Shown one piece after another: positions 1-8,758 of a stretch of 49,272 bases of DNA. The notes beneath the pieces are model-generated. The model did not search any database. It was not told the DNA's origin and saw only the letters and a program-made list of their open reading frames with translations. Position 1 is the stretch's first letter, and each line of letters begins with the position of its first letter. The translations under genes and the position numbers were made by a program. Source of the DNA: Mesorhizobium metallidurans STM 2683. GTDB taxonomy: Bacteria; Pseudomonadota; Alphaproteobacteria; Rhizobiales; Rhizobiaceae. Where the stretch lies: contig NZ_CAUM01000001.1 of the NCBI RefSeq assembly GCF_000350085.1, positions 1 to 49,272 of the forward strand, given 5' to 3'.

Positions 1-89
1 CGGCCAGCCATGCCTCGAAAGCCGCCGATTTCCTGCTTGGCCTTAGTGCCGACGTCGAAGGCGAGGCGCATGCCGAGATCGCCGCGTGA
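1..89 (+). CDS. 3' end of an ArdC-like antirestriction/zincin metallopeptidase gene (partial)
   Basis: An open frame runs from the left edge to a TGA at 87-89 and encodes about 28 residues, including KAADFLLGL near its start and ending AEIAA. This resembles the helical C-terminus of ArdC-type (DUF1738) antirestriction proteins, where an 'A-Q/S-K-A-A-D-F/Y-L' stretch precedes the stop. In related ICEs an ardC-like gene usually stands directly before DUF2958, as here. The catalytic HExxH part would lie outside the window, so the assignment rests on position and a short tail only. Confidence 0.4.
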   Translation, partial: ASHASKAADFLLGLSADVEGEAHAEIAA

Positions 90-230
90 GCGCGCTCCAT
101 CGCCATGCGCGACCGTCTTGCGCTTCTGACGGCGCGCCGATGCGCCCGCGCGCGCGCACCAGCCGCTCGTATCCGCCTGTTTCAAAAAGCCGCACTCAAT
201 CAGCCCGAACCGTCTTGAAGGAATTCCGCA

Positions 231-650
231 ATGATCCTGATCACCGATGAACTGCGCGCCCGGCTCCTCGCCAACGGCGCTGCCGACGCCGAAACCGACC
301 ACGCACCGGTCGTGAAACTGTTCGATCCGGCCGGTCCTGCGATCTGGCTTCTGACCGAACTCGATGCAGACGGCGACACGCTGTTCGGCCTTTGCGACCT
401 CGGCTTCGGCTTCCCTGAACTCGGCAGCGTCAGCCTTGCCGAACTCGAATCCATCAAGGGTCCGCTCGGACTGGGCATCGAGCGCGACCTTTATTTCAAA
501 GCGCGTTTTCCGCTGTCCGTTTATGCGGAGGCCGCGCGCAGCGCCGGCCAGATCACCGAAGCCGAGCGGCTTCTGCGGCAGACAGCGGAAGCACTTGCCA
601 AATCCCATTCCGAGCTTCCGCCAGACGCGGCGGAACCAGAGCGCCGCTAG
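231..650 (+). CDS. DUF2958 domain protein
   Basis: A 139-residue protein starting MILITDELRARLLANG and covering the whole DUF2958 domain. Recognisable segments are the PVVKLFDP stretch, the acidic ELDADGDTLFGLCDLGFG core and the LGIERDL segment near residue 85. The start follows a good ribosome site (AAGGA) about 8 bases upstream. The family is small and cytoplasmic, has no established function, and occurs almost only on conjugative elements between ardC and the ParB-like gene, so a role in element maintenance or establishment is an inference from position. The gene looks intact. Confidence 0.85.
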   Translation: MILITDELRARLLANGAADAETDHAPVVKLFDPAGPAIWLLTELDADGDTLFGLCDLGFGFPELGSVSLAELESIKGPLGLGIERDLYFKARFPLSVYAEAARSAGQITEAERLLRQTAEALAKSHSELPPDAAEPERR

Positions 651-726
651 GCGCAAACCCGTCCCCGCCGCATCGGCCTTCGGTCTCCCCGGCGGGGACA
701 ATCGCACCCCAATTGAAGGAGAAGAC

Positions 727-2450
727 ATGCAGCTTGCCCATATTCCGCTCGACCGACTGAATATTTCCGCCCTCAACATGCGCCACGGTAAACGCGCGCC
801 CGACCTGTCCGACATTCTGCCGTCCGTCCGCGCGCGTGGCGTCCTCGTGCCGCTTCTGGTGCGGCCGAACGGCTCGCCGGAAAGCTTCGAGATCGTCGCC
901 GGACGGCGACGCTATTTCGCCGCGAAATCGCTCGCCGACGAGCGAGGTAAAGCCGATCCCTTGCCCTGCGCCATCATGGAGGCTGGCGAGGACGCCGATG
1001 CCCTCGAAGCCTCGTTGATCGAGAACGTCGCCCGCCTCAACCCCGACGAAGTGTCGCAATGGGAGACGTTCTCACGGCTGATCAGAGAAGGCCGCACAGT
1101 TCCGGAGATCGCCGGCACCTTCGGCATTACGGAGCTTCAGGTGAAGCGCATTCTGGCGCTTGGCGAACTGCTGCCCAAAATCCGCGAAGCCTATCGGCGG
1201 GACGAAATCAACACCGAAACCGCTCGCTATCTCACCATGGCTTCGAAAGCCCAGCAGAAGGATTGGCTGGCACTGTTTGCCGATCCGGGGCAATACGCGC
1301 CACGCGGCTATCAGTTGAAGCAATGGCTGTTCGGTGGACAGTCAATCTCCACCAAGGTGGCGCTGTTTGCCATCGAGGATTATCCCGGCCTGATCGTCTC
1401 CGATCTGTTTGGCGAGGAAAGTTATTTCGCCGACGCCGACCTGTTCTGGCAAAAGCAGAACGAGGCGATTGCCGCCAAGCGCGACGCCTGTCTGGAACAC
1501 GGTTGGAGCGAGGTGATCGTGCTCGAACCGGGTCAGCATTTCCACTCATGGGACCACGAAAAGACGCCGAAGAAGAAGGGCGGCAAGGTCTTCATATCAG
1601 TCTCGCATCGCGGCGAGGTCGAGTGTCACGAGGGCTGGCTATCGCGCAAGGAGGCTCGCCGCGCCCGCGCGAATGGCGAGGGCGCAGAGGAGACGGCCGC
1701 GAAACCGTCGCGGCCCGAACTCACCGGACCGATGCAGAACTATGTCGATCTGCACCGTCATGCCGCCGTGCGCTTTGGCCTGCTCGACCATCCGGGCGCA
1801 GCACTTCGCCTGATGGTGGCGCATGCAATAGCCGGTTCCGGCCTGTGGCAGGTTCGCCGCGAACCGCAGCGTGCCGCCCACGAGATCGTGGCCGCTAGCC
1901 TGGCAGCCTGCAAGGCCGAGGCCGCGTTCGCCGAAAAACGGCGCGAGGTCGTGGCGCTGCTGGGCAACCGGATGAGGACGGCACAATCGCTGACGGCAAT
2001 GGCGACGACTTCGGCACGGCAAGCATCTTCGCGCGGCTCCTAGCGCTCTGCGACGATCATGTCATGCGCGTTCTCAGTATCGTCATGGCCGAGACACTTG
2101 AAGCCGGCAGCGCCGTCATCGACGCGCTCGGCAATCATCTGAATGTCGACATCGGCGCTTGCTGGCAGCCGGACGACGCCTTCTTCGACCTGTTGCGCGA
2201 CAAGGAAATTGCCAACTCCATGCTTGCCGAAGTCGGCGGCAAACATGTCGCGGACGGCAATGTCGCCGAAAAGGTGAAGACGCAAAAGAAGATCATCCGC
2301 GACTTTCTTTCGGGCGATAACGGCCGCAGACTGGTCGAGACCTGGCTGCCGCGCTGGATGAAATTCCCGGTCGAAAGCTACACTGATCGAGGCGGCTTCC
2401 GCACCGCCGATCAATGGGCACGGGTCAGGTCGCTGTTCGTCTGCGAATAG
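727..2450 (+). pseudogene. ParB-like partition/ICE maintenance protein, frameshifted
   Basis: The ATG at 727 follows AAGGAGAAG and opens a ParB/Spo0J-type reading: an N-terminal ParB nuclease-like domain (VRARGVLVPLLVRP, then the ASLIENVARLNPDE box near residues 96-110), a KorB-like HTH around residues 120-145 (VPEIAGTFGITELQVKRIL) and a long C-terminal part. The frame breaks near 1963-1971. Downstream, the frame starting with GAT at 1971 continues the same protein family (DEDGTIADGNGDDFG, then MAETLEAGSAVIDALG and IRDFL) to a stop at 2450. Removing the break gives about 574 residues. A loss of one base fits the frame change. As read, the first part ends after 438 residues at 2043. An ATG at 2064 could start the second part separately. 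A base-calling error is possible. Confidence 0.75.
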
Positions 2451-2984
2451 CCTGTCACGGCCGGCGGCGGCTTCTCGGCAGCCGCCGTTCGGCACTGTAC
2501 CCCGGTCGCAGTGGCTGCATGTTCGAGCTTTCCTTTGCCCCGCATCGCGCAGCAAAATCCAGGCCGGCAAACTCCTGATCCCCATGGATCGGTCCGCCCG
2601 CCCGATGCCTGATCTGCGCCCAACCTGCGGTCACGATCTCGATCGGCGTGGGCACCTTATCAGCCGCAGGTCTTGTCAATTCCCGCCCCTCCTGCCTGGC
2701 TGTAGCGACCGCGTTTCCCACGATCTCCTGCTCTCTTCAAGGACCATTCCCCTGCGGCTGGCTTGTCGACCTATGGGCGGATCCGGCCGCCCGAAACCCT
2801 CGCCGATCAGCTTTTTTCCCCGCCGCCTGCGGCGGCTTCCTCGCGCCGCTTCGCTTCAAAAAAGCTGCCCGCTCGGGTCCTCCGCTATCGCTTCGGCCCT
2901 GTCGGGTTCAGGCGGTCCGGACGCGCCCATTACGGTCCGCCATCGCAGGGGATGGTCCCCGGCGACAGCAAAAGGAGACTTCAA
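2451..2984. other. Gene-free stretch before DUF736
   Basis: These 534 bases carry no convincing gene. Short open frames on both strands have arbitrary-looking composition. The right half holds the inverted-repeat structure described separately, followed by GC-rich sequence running into the ribosome site of the DUF736 gene (AAAGGAG at 2970-2976). My recollection is that the sequence just before DUF736 genes is often conserved between alphaproteobacterial elements, so it may be functional (promoter, RNA or transfer site), but nothing here proves it. Confidence 0.5.
2808..2867. repeat. Nested inverted repeat upstream of DUF736
   Basis: CAGCTTTTTT at 2808-2817 is the exact reverse complement of AAAAAAGCTG at 2858-2867. 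The 40-base interval contains a second, smaller hairpin, GCCGCC/GGCGGC at 2822-2827 and 2831-2836 with a TGC loop. The whole can fold as a 10-bp outer stem with a GC-rich inner stem. It could be a transcription terminator read on either strand (each arm gives a T run), a structured leader or a DNA site for conjugation. No sequence signature decides between these. Confidence 0.6.
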
Positions 2985-3308
2985 ATGACCGCGATCGGTT
3001 ACGTCAACAAGCAGGAAAACGGCGCCTACAAGGGCCAGCTCAAGACGCTCAGCGTCCGCGCCGACATCGACATCGTCCCCAACCAGGCCAAGAGCGCCGA
3101 CAACCATCCCGACTTCCGGGTGCTGACGCAGGGGGTCGAAGTTGGCGCCGGCTGGATCCGCACCGGCGAGACTTCCGGTAAGGATTATGTGAGCCTGTCG
3201 ATTGCAGCGCCGGAGTTCGGACCGCGCAAGCTCTACGCCAATCTCGGCCGCGCCGCCGGCCAGGACGATGACGACACCTACGCCATCATCTGGAACCCGG
3301 CCGACTGA
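2985..3308 (+). CDS. DUF736 domain protein
   Basis: A 107-residue protein, full length for DUF736. It begins MTAIGYVNKQENGAYKGQL, has the typical LSVRADIDIVPN and DFRV strand segments, the YVSLSIAAPEFGPRKLYANLG core at about residues 67-87 and an acidic then DDTYAIIWNP tail. The ATG at 2985 lies 8 bases after AAAGGAG. The open frame extends further upstream, but that part lacks family similarity. DUF736 proteins are small, probably cytoplasmic, beta-rich and of unknown biochemical function. They are a marker of alphaproteobacterial plasmids and ICEs and sit near the relaxase, as here. Confidence 0.88.
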   Translation: MTAIGYVNKQENGAYKGQLKTLSVRADIDIVPNQAKSADNHPDFRVLTQGVEVGAGWIRTGETSGKDYVSLSIAAPEFGPRKLYANLGRAAGQDDDDTYAIIWNPAD

Positions 3309-3470
3309 TCGGCCGACCCGAGCCTCGCGCCCCCATCCGGCGCGGGGCTCATTCCCAGGCGCCCGCCCGAAAAGGCGGCGAAAACTCTCCCCGGACTCTT
3401 CGCCCGTCCCGGAGGCGATCTCGCTCGCCCATCCTCGCCCTCGCTTGTCCGAAGCGAAACGAGGATCACC

Positions 3471-3740
3471 ATGGACGACGAAAACGAACGCGCGGCCCGC
3501 GCTAAAAAGGGCAGTCCCTTTCTCAGCACGGCCCAAGCTGCCTTCTATATCGGGCTCTCCCAGCGCACGCTGGAAAAGATGCGGCTCAAGGGCGGCGGCC
3601 CGAAATTCCGCAAGCACGGCCGCTATGTCCGCTACCACATCGACGAACTCGACGGATGGTCGAAAGGGCACCCGCAGCACGCCGGTAACGAGGATGGTGA
3701 GGCCGGTTCCGGCCAAGCCGGCCAGGGAGGCCGCTCATGA
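3471..3740 (+). CDS. Small helix-turn-helix (excisionase/AlpA-like) DNA-binding protein
   Basis: An 89-residue protein whose residues about 15-63 form a MerR/excisionase-type winged helix (HTH_17): FLSTAQAAFYIGLSQRTLEKMR, then the wing containing GPKFRKHGRYVRY and the closing IDELDGW. The tail is polar and glycine-rich. GAGGATCACC precedes the ATG at 3471. Its stop overlaps the start of the TraF gene (ATGA at 3737-3740), so the two are probably translationally coupled. In this ICE family such a gene regularly stands before traF; a regulatory or excision role is an inference. Confidence 0.8.
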   Translation: MDDENERAARAKKGSPFLSTAQAAFYIGLSQRTLEKMRLKGGGPKFRKHGRYVRYHIDELDGWSKGHPQHAGNEDGEAGSGQAGQGGRS

Positions 3741-4285
3741 GCCGGCGCCCTTCCATCCGTCTGATCGGCAGCCGCCTGCGGCGCCTCCAGGCACGCAAAA
3801 CCATCGGCGCTGCCGTGATTGGACTGACCCTGATCGGCTTCGCCGGCACCGTCAAACCAAGGCCCTGGCTGGTCTGGAACGCCTCGGCCAGCGCGCCCGT
3901 CGGCCTCTATGGCCTCGGGTTTGCAGCACCGGCTCGGGGCGATCTGGTGCTCGTCCGCCCGCCAGAATCGCTCGCCGAACTCGCCGCCGAACGCGGCTAT
4001 CTGCCCCGCAACGTGCCGCTGGTAAAACGTCTTGCCGCGCTGCCGGGCGACGAAGTCTGCACCTTCAATGACGCGGTCATCATCGACGGCCAGATCGTCG
4101 CGCGACGGCTGGCGAAGGATACCAGAGGCCGCCCGCTGCCACGGTGGAACGGGTGCCGGACACTCGCCGACAACGAAATCTTCCTGCTCGGCAGCGACGA
4201 TATTCGGTCATTCGACAGCCGCTATTTCGGGCCGGTGCCGCGCGCAAATGTCATCGGGAGGCTCGTGCCGCTATGGACCGAGTGA
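3737..4285 (+). CDS. traF: TraF-type S26 signal peptidase of the conjugation system
   Basis: A 182-residue membrane peptidase of the TraF (S26C) family. A positively charged N-terminus is followed by a membrane segment at about residues 22-40, then the catalytic serine region NASASAPVGLYGL (the serine before APVG, Ser52, is the likely nucleophile) and the lysine of the dyad in VKRLAALPGDEV (Lys96). A late GSDD..SFDSRYFGPV segment matches box E of signal peptidases. In conjugation, TraF matures the TrbC pilin, including cyclisation in RP4. Here trbC lies about 13 kb away. The start overlaps the HTH gene by 4 bases and the end overlaps the transglycosylase gene by 13 bases. Confidence 0.88.
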   Translation: MSRRPSIRLIGSRLRRLQARKTIGAAVIGLTLIGFAGTVKPRPWLVWNASASAPVGLYGLGFAAPARGDLVLVRPPESLAELAAERGYLPRNVPLVKRLAALPGDEVCTFNDAVIIDGQIVARRLAKDTRGRPLPRWNGCRTLADNEIFLLGSDDIRSFDSRYFGPVPRANVIGRLVPLWTE

Positions 4286-4959
4286 CCCTGCTGATGTTCG
4301 GCATGATCGCCTTTGCGCCATGCGCCTGTTCCGCCTCGACCGGCGCTGAGCCGGTCGCCATCTCCCAAATTCCGCACCTTCAAAGGTGGCACGAGTTCAC
4401 AGGCGAAGCAAGCAGACGCTTCCGTATTCCTCAGGCCTGGATTTACGCCGTCATGGATGCCGAAAGCGGCGGCAAGACCATGCTCGACGGCCGCCCAATT
4501 ACCTCACGCGCGGGCGCAATGGGCCTCATGCAGGTGATGCCGGAAACGTATGAGGACATGCGTGCCGAATACGATCTGGGAGCCGATCCGCACGATCCGC
4601 GTGACAATATTCTCGCCGGAACCGCCTATCTTAGTGCCATGTTTGACCGCTTCGGATTCCCCGGCCTGTTTGCCGCCTACAACGCAGGACCCGAGCGCTA
4701 CGAAGAGCATTTGAAGCGTGGGAAGCCGCTGCCGAAGGAGACGGTTGCCTATCTCAAACAGCTCAGGGGGACGGGGATTTCGGCGGACGACATTGATGAA
4801 TTCGAAGGGGACTCCAAGGCGCCAAACAGCCAAAACGCTCCCTCCGGCCGCTCGCTCTTCTTCCTTCGTAACGGCGTTCGCGCCGGCGAAGCGAAAGGCG
4901 ATCTCTTTGTGCCGCTGCGCGTCAATCGCGCTCGGACGAACGAGCCGAATGGCGGGTGA
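4273..4959 (+). CDS. Lytic transglycosylase (SLT family) of the conjugation module
   Basis: A 228-residue exported muramidase-like enzyme that would open peptidoglycan for the mating channel. The N-terminus is a signal peptide (residues 1 to about 22) rich in Cys and Ala; a lipobox-like APCAC is present. The SLT domain covers about residues 38-165: WIYAVMDAESGG carries the catalytic Glu64, followed by GAMGLMQVMPET and AAYNAGP. The start at 4273 overlaps traF by 13 bases. The frame is open further upstream, but this ATG gives the proper signal peptide. The C-terminal 60 residues are polar and variable. The gene appears intact and belongs with traF and rlxS. Confidence 0.85.
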   Translation: MDRVTLLMFGMIAFAPCACSASTGAEPVAISQIPHLQRWHEFTGEASRRFRIPQAWIYAVMDAESGGKTMLDGRPITSRAGAMGLMQVMPETYEDMRAEYDLGADPHDPRDNILAGTAYLSAMFDRFGFPGLFAAYNAGPERYEEHLKRGKPLPKETVAYLKQLRGTGISADDIDEFEGDSKAPNSQNAPSGRSLFFLRNGVRAGEAKGDLFVPLRVNRARTNEPNGG

Positions 4960-5052
4960 CTCGGCGAGCGGGGGCGCGGTTTTGCGGGGCGGGAAAGAGC
5001 GGGTGCGGAAGCCGGAAAGCGGAAGGGCGGCGTAAGGCAAGATAAAGGCAAT

Positions 5053-5065
5053 GCCTCCAGGAGGC
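5053..5065. repeat. Perfect palindrome in the gap before rlxS
   Basis: GCCTCC and GGAGGC at 5053-5058 and 5060-5065 flank a single A. It sits in the 212-base gap (4960-5171) between the transglycosylase and relaxase genes. This is a plausible place for an operator or for an origin of transfer, which is often next to the relaxase gene. No known nic consensus was recognised. Confidence 0.4.
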
Positions 5066-5171
5066 GGCGAAGTCTTTGTCTGCACATCGTTTTTCCCGGA
5101 GGCTGCTGGCAGCGCCGGGAGTGTGGGACACGCAAGTATCTGACTCTGCTTGAAATTTCTGGGAGGCCACG

Positions 5172-7142
5172 ATGCAGGATGACGAATTCAGGCCGAAGCT
5201 CGGCAGAATAGGCTCGCGCGGCTCGAAGGCAGGCAAACGCTTCGCCAGCCAAGTCCAGGCGGCGATCAACAGAGCCGGCGGCCGGCCCCAGCGCGGCGGC
5301 CGCTTTAACGGCAGCCGGGCAGGGCGCGGCGGAGCGGCCGCCGCGCTGCTGAAATCGCGCGATCGTTATGCTGCCTTCCGTCAGCGTCGCGTCGTCGTCA
5401 AGGCCCGGATCGTAAAACTGGCCGGCAAGGGCGCGGACGGAGCGCGTGCGCATCTGCGCTACATCCAGCGCGACGGTGTCACCAGGGAAGGTGCGCCTGG
5501 CGAGCTGTACGGTGCCGATAGCGGCCGCGTCGACGGTAAGGCGTTTGTCGATCGCGCAGATGGCGACCGGCATCAGTTCCGCTTCATCGTCGCGCCAGAA
5601 GACGGCATCGAGTATGACGACCTCAAGCCGCTGACCCGTCGGCTCATGGCGCAGATGGAGGAGGACCTCGGCACGAGGCTTGATTGGGTTGCCGTGGATC
5701 ATTTCAATACCGGCTATCCGCACACCCACATCATCGTGCGTGGCAAGGACGATCGCGGCGAGAACCTCGTCATAGCGCGGGAATACACCTCGAGGGGCAT
5801 CCGCGAGCGCGCGGCCGAGCTGGTCAGCCTCGATCTCGGTCCGCGCACCGACCACGAGATCGAGCACCGCCTGCGCCAGGAAATGGAGCAGGAACGCTTC
5901 ACCAGCATCGACCGGCAGCTGCTGCGCATGCGCGACGATGACGGACTTGTTTCGACGGACGGGCCCGAGGCCTTTCGTCAGACGCTGCACCAGGGCCGGC
6001 TGCGCAAGCTCGAGCGGATGGGCTTGGCAGAAGAGGTCGGGTCGGGTCGCTGGCGCCTCGATGGCCAGCTCGAAGCCACATTGCGCGGCATCGGCGAGCG
6101 CGGTGACATCATCAAGACAATGCACCGCGAGCTCACAGGCAAAGGGCTCGCCCGCAGTGCCGCCGATTGGGTGATCCACGATCGATTCGGTGAGCAGGCC
6201 CAGCGTATCGTCGGCTGCGTTGTTGGGGGCGGGCTGGCCGACGAGATCAACGACCGTCATTACCTCATCATCGACGGGGTGGATGGAAGAACCCACTACA
6301 TCGACATCGGCAAAGGCGAAGGCACCGAACCGACGCCTGATAGCTGCATCGTCCGGGTCACACCGCGGAACACCGAGCCCAGGCAGGTTGATCGGACGAC
6401 CGCCGAGATCGCCGCCGCACATGGCGGCCGTTACAACGTCGATATCCACCTGAGGCATGATCCGTCGGCCACCGAAAGCTTTGCCGAAACGCATGTGCGC
6501 CGGCTGGAGGCGATCCGGCGCGCCACCCGGGCTGTCGAGCGCGAGCCGGACGGCACGTGGATCATCGCGCCGGATCATCTCGATCGCGCATCGGAATACG
6601 AGCGGCTGCGGGCCAGGGCGGAGCCTGTGACAGTCGAGAAGCTCTCCTTTTTGTCGCTGGAACGCCAAGTCGGCTTCGACGGCGCCACATGGATCGACCG
6701 GGAGTTGGTTTCCGATGAACCAGAGGGGTTGCGCAACTCGGGCTTCGGCCGTGAGGTGCGTGAGGTGCAGGTCCGCCGGCGGCAATGGCTCATCGTGCAA
6801 GGCCTGGCGCATGAAGACCAGGGTAGGATCGTTTTCCGCTCGAATATGCTTTCCATCCTGCGCCACCGCGAGCTGAACCGTGTTGCCGGTCAGCTGTCGG
6901 ACGAACTTGGACTGTCGTATTCCGAAGCGAAGCCCGGGGTTCGGGTAGAAGGCACGCTGCGCCGATCGGTCGAGCTTGCCAGCGGCCAATACGCCGTCAT
7001 CGAGAAGTCGCGCGAGTTCACGCTCGTGCCATGGCGGCCAGTGCTCGATCGGCACATCGGCAAGGAGGTGTCCGGGATCATGCGCGGGGAGGGGATTTCA
7101 TGGACTATTGGCCGACAGAGGAGCGGGCCGAGCGTTTCGTGA
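5172..7142 (+). CDS. rlxS: RlxS-type relaxase (DUF3363 family)
   Basis: A 656-residue relaxase that would nick the element at oriT and pilot the strand into the recipient. The N-terminal 60 residues are basic. The relaxase fold occupies about residues 70-260, with AHLRYIQRDGV (Tyr98 a candidate catalytic tyrosine), HQFRFIVAPED, and the metal-binding histidine triad in HFNTGYPHTHIIVRG (His177, His184, His186). The DUF3363 C-terminal region follows from about residue 290. The relaxase of the Mesorhizobium symbiosis ICEs is of this type. The start ATG follows GGGAGGCCACG. The gene is intact. It is separated from traG by 6.4 kb of cargo rather than adjoining it. Confidence 0.88.
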   Translation: MQDDEFRPKLGRIGSRGSKAGKRFASQVQAAINRAGGRPQRGGRFNGSRAGRGGAAAALLKSRDRYAAFRQRRVVVKARIVKLAGKGADGARAHLRYIQRDGVTREGAPGELYGADSGRVDGKAFVDRADGDRHQFRFIVAPEDGIEYDDLKPLTRRLMAQMEEDLGTRLDWVAVDHFNTGYPHTHIIVRGKDDRGENLVIAREYTSRGIRERAAELVSLDLGPRTDHEIEHRLRQEMEQERFTSIDRQLLRMRDDDGLVSTDGPEAFRQTLHQGRLRKLERMGLAEEVGSGRWRLDGQLEATLRGIGERGDIIKTMHRELTGKGLARSAADWVIHDRFGEQAQRIVGCVVGGGLADEINDRHYLIIDGVDGRTHYIDIGKGEGTEPTPDSCIVRVTPRNTEPRQVDRTTAEIAAAHGGRYNVDIHLRHDPSATESFAETHVRRLEAIRRATRAVEREPDGTWIIAPDHLDRASEYERLRARAEPVTVEKLSFLSLERQVGFDGATWIDRELVSDEPEGLRNSGFGREVREVQVRRRQWLIVQGLAHEDQGRIVFRSNMLSILRHRELNRVAGQLSDELGLSYSEAKPGVRVEGTLRRSVELASGQYAVIEKSREFTLVPWRPVLDRHIGKEVSGIMRGEGISWTIGRQRSGPSVS

Positions 7143-7291
7143 CATGGCTGCACGGAATCTTGTGCGGAAGTGACCGAACGATGCTCTGTCGAGAGGACAT
7201 GGTCGAGGCGTGCCGAGCGCGAAGGGTAAACGAAGAGGAGATGAAAGACGGTCGGCCGACCGTCCTCAAATGTCCAAGAGCGAAGTCATGA
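7100..7291 (+). CDS. Small hypothetical protein overlapping the relaxase end
   Basis: A 63-residue frame, MDYWPTEERAERFVTWLHG onward, starts at 7100 inside the last 43 bases of rlxS in another frame and is preceded by GGGGA at 7091-7095. The overlap and ribosome site suggest translational coupling with rlxS. The peptide is polar with three cysteines and has no membrane segment or recognised domain. It may be a real small ICE gene or chance; codon pattern gives only mild support. Confidence 0.35.
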   Translation: MDYWPTEERAERFVTWLHGILCGSDRTMLCREDMVEACRARRVNEEEMKDGRPTVLKCPRAKS

Positions 7292-7834
7292 CCGGAGCCG
7301 TCCATCGTCATCACCGACAACGCTTCCGTCGCAACATCCGCCTGCTGTGAGCAGGTCGCGACACCCTGCGATAGCCGATGGTCGACGCGGGGCAATTACA
7401 TTCGGTCGCCGCGGCCGTGGGCCATCGAATCAGAACGACATCCCGGGATCGCTGGTGGATCTCAATGGGAAACCCTGGGCAGTCACTACGTGACTCAGAG
7501 CAGGTACTCACGCACCCGCACGCGGCGGCGCTTCGAGACCGGGATCCGCCCTGTTCCGGACCTCGCCGCTGACGCTGCCGCAGTCGTAACGATCGCCACA
7601 ATCGAGCCGATGAGTCTCTCCGAAAGCCGAAAATCTTTCGCGCCAGACGACGCGCAACAAAATCAGCATGAGCGCGGGTCAGTGGAGAAAATAAGTAAGA
7701 GTCAACGCCGACCACGACCGTACCGCTGCTAAGCTCTGCCCGCAACCGGCATACTAATTGCGGATGGACGCATAGCAGCGCGAGTCGTCTTCAAACGACG
7801 GCTATCGATAAGCTGATGTCATGGAGAAGCAGCC
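7292..7834. other. Gene-poor stretch between relaxase block and SMP-30 gene
   Basis: No convincing gene on either strand. The only clear structure is a palindrome, AGTCAC-TAC-GTGACT at 7481-7495, which could be an operator. A minus-strand frame at 7311-7745 (144 codons) is arginine- and serine-rich in the way antisense frames of GC-rich DNA often are, and was not accepted. Confidence 0.45.
7481..7495. promoter_or_regulatory. Palindrome AGTCAC-N3-GTGACT, possible operator
   Basis: A perfect 6-bp inverted repeat with a 3-base spacer stands alone in a gene-free region about 340 bases before the SMP-30 gene. Dimeric regulators bind sites of this size, but no regulator gene lies nearby and no known consensus fits. 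The repeat could be chance. Confidence 0.25.
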
Positions 7835-8758
7835 ATGTTCGGAGATATTGAAGGCGCCGGATTCGAAGTTCTGGACGAGCGTTTCGAGCGCCGGTTCGTC
7901 GGCCATGCGGCGGTCGAGCGGCTGTGGACGGGTGGCCGCTGGCTCGAGGGTCCGGCCTGGTTTGCCGCCGGCCGCTACTTGGTGTTCTCGGACATCCCGA
8001 ACGATCGGATTATGCGCTATGACGACACCAATGGCGTGGTCTCGATCTTCCGCGCGCCGTCCAACAACGCCAACGGGAACACAGTCGACACGCAGGGGCG
8101 GCTGGTTACCTGCGAGCATCGGGCGCGGCGCGTCACGCGCACCGAGCACGACGGCTCGATCACGGTGATCGCCGATCGTTTCGAAGGCAAGCGGTTGAAC
8201 TCACCGAACGACGTTGTGGTTCGCTCGGACGGCACCATCTGGTTTTCCGATCCATCGTACGGCATCGCCACGGACTATGAGGGCGACCGCGCCGAGCAGG
8301 AGATCGAGGGCTGCCATGTCTACCGCACTGATCCCGCAACGGGTGAGGTGGTGTGCGTCGTCTCGATCATGGCGAAACCCAACGGGCTTGCCTTCTCGGC
8401 GGACGAGACGATGCTCTATGTGGGCGACACCGGCGTTACGCATGAGAAGGATGGGCCACGGCACATCCGCAAGTTCGCCGTCGAGGGCAGCAGTCTGCGC
8501 GAGCTCGGCGTTTTTGCGACATGCACGGCCGGCCTTTTCGACGGGTTCAGGGTTGACACGGCCGGCCGCGTCTGGGCAGGGGCCGGCGACGGCGTCCATT
8601 GCTTCGATCCCGACGGCACGCTGATCGGCAAGATCCGCATCCCCGAGACGGTCGCCAACCTCACCTTCGGCGGCCCCAAGCGCAATCGCCTGTTCATAAC
8701 GGCGCGACAGTCGCTCTATGCCGTCTTTGTGGTCGCCAATGCGGCAGCGCAATCGTAG
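7835..8758 (+). CDS. SMP-30/gluconolactonase/LRE family lactonase-like protein
   Basis: A 307-residue six-bladed beta-propeller of the SMP-30 family, which hydrolyses aldonolactones such as gluconolactone. The expected metal-site segments are present: Glu38 in WLEGPAWF, the asparagine in RLNSPNDVVV (near residue 127) and the aspartate in LYVGDTG (near residue 200). The histidine- and glycine-rich repeats of the blades (NGNTVDTQGRLVTCEH; GTIWFSDPSYGI) are clear. Length is normal and there is no signal peptide, so it is probably cytoplasmic. GGAGAAGCAGCC precedes the ATG. It stands alone among mobile DNA and is most likely cargo. The true substrate cannot be read from sequence. Confidence 0.88.
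   Translation: MFGDIEGAGFEVLDERFERRFVGHAAVERLWTGGRWLEGPAWFAAGRYLVFSDIPNDRIMRYDDTNGVVSIFRAPSNNANGNTVDTQGRLVTCEHRARRVTRTEHDGSITVIADRFEGKRLNSPNDVVVRSDGTIWFSDPSYGIATDYEGDRAEQEIEGCHVYRTDPATGEVVCVVSIMAKPNGLAFSADETMLYVGDTGVTHEKDGPRHIRKFAVEGSSLRELGVFATCTAGLFDGFRVDTAGRVWAGAGDGVHCFDPDGTLIGKIRIPETVANLTFGGPKRNRLFITARQSLYAVFVVANAAAQS

Noticed and set aside
364..726. Upstream extension of the ParB-like frame
   Set aside because: It overlaps DUF2958 out of frame; the ATG at 727 has a ribosome site and begins the family similarity.
4749..7055. 768-codon open frame on the minus strand
   Set aside because: It lies antisense to rlxS and the transglycosylase gene, both with clear motifs. Its proline- and arginine-rich translation is a product of high-GC codon bias.
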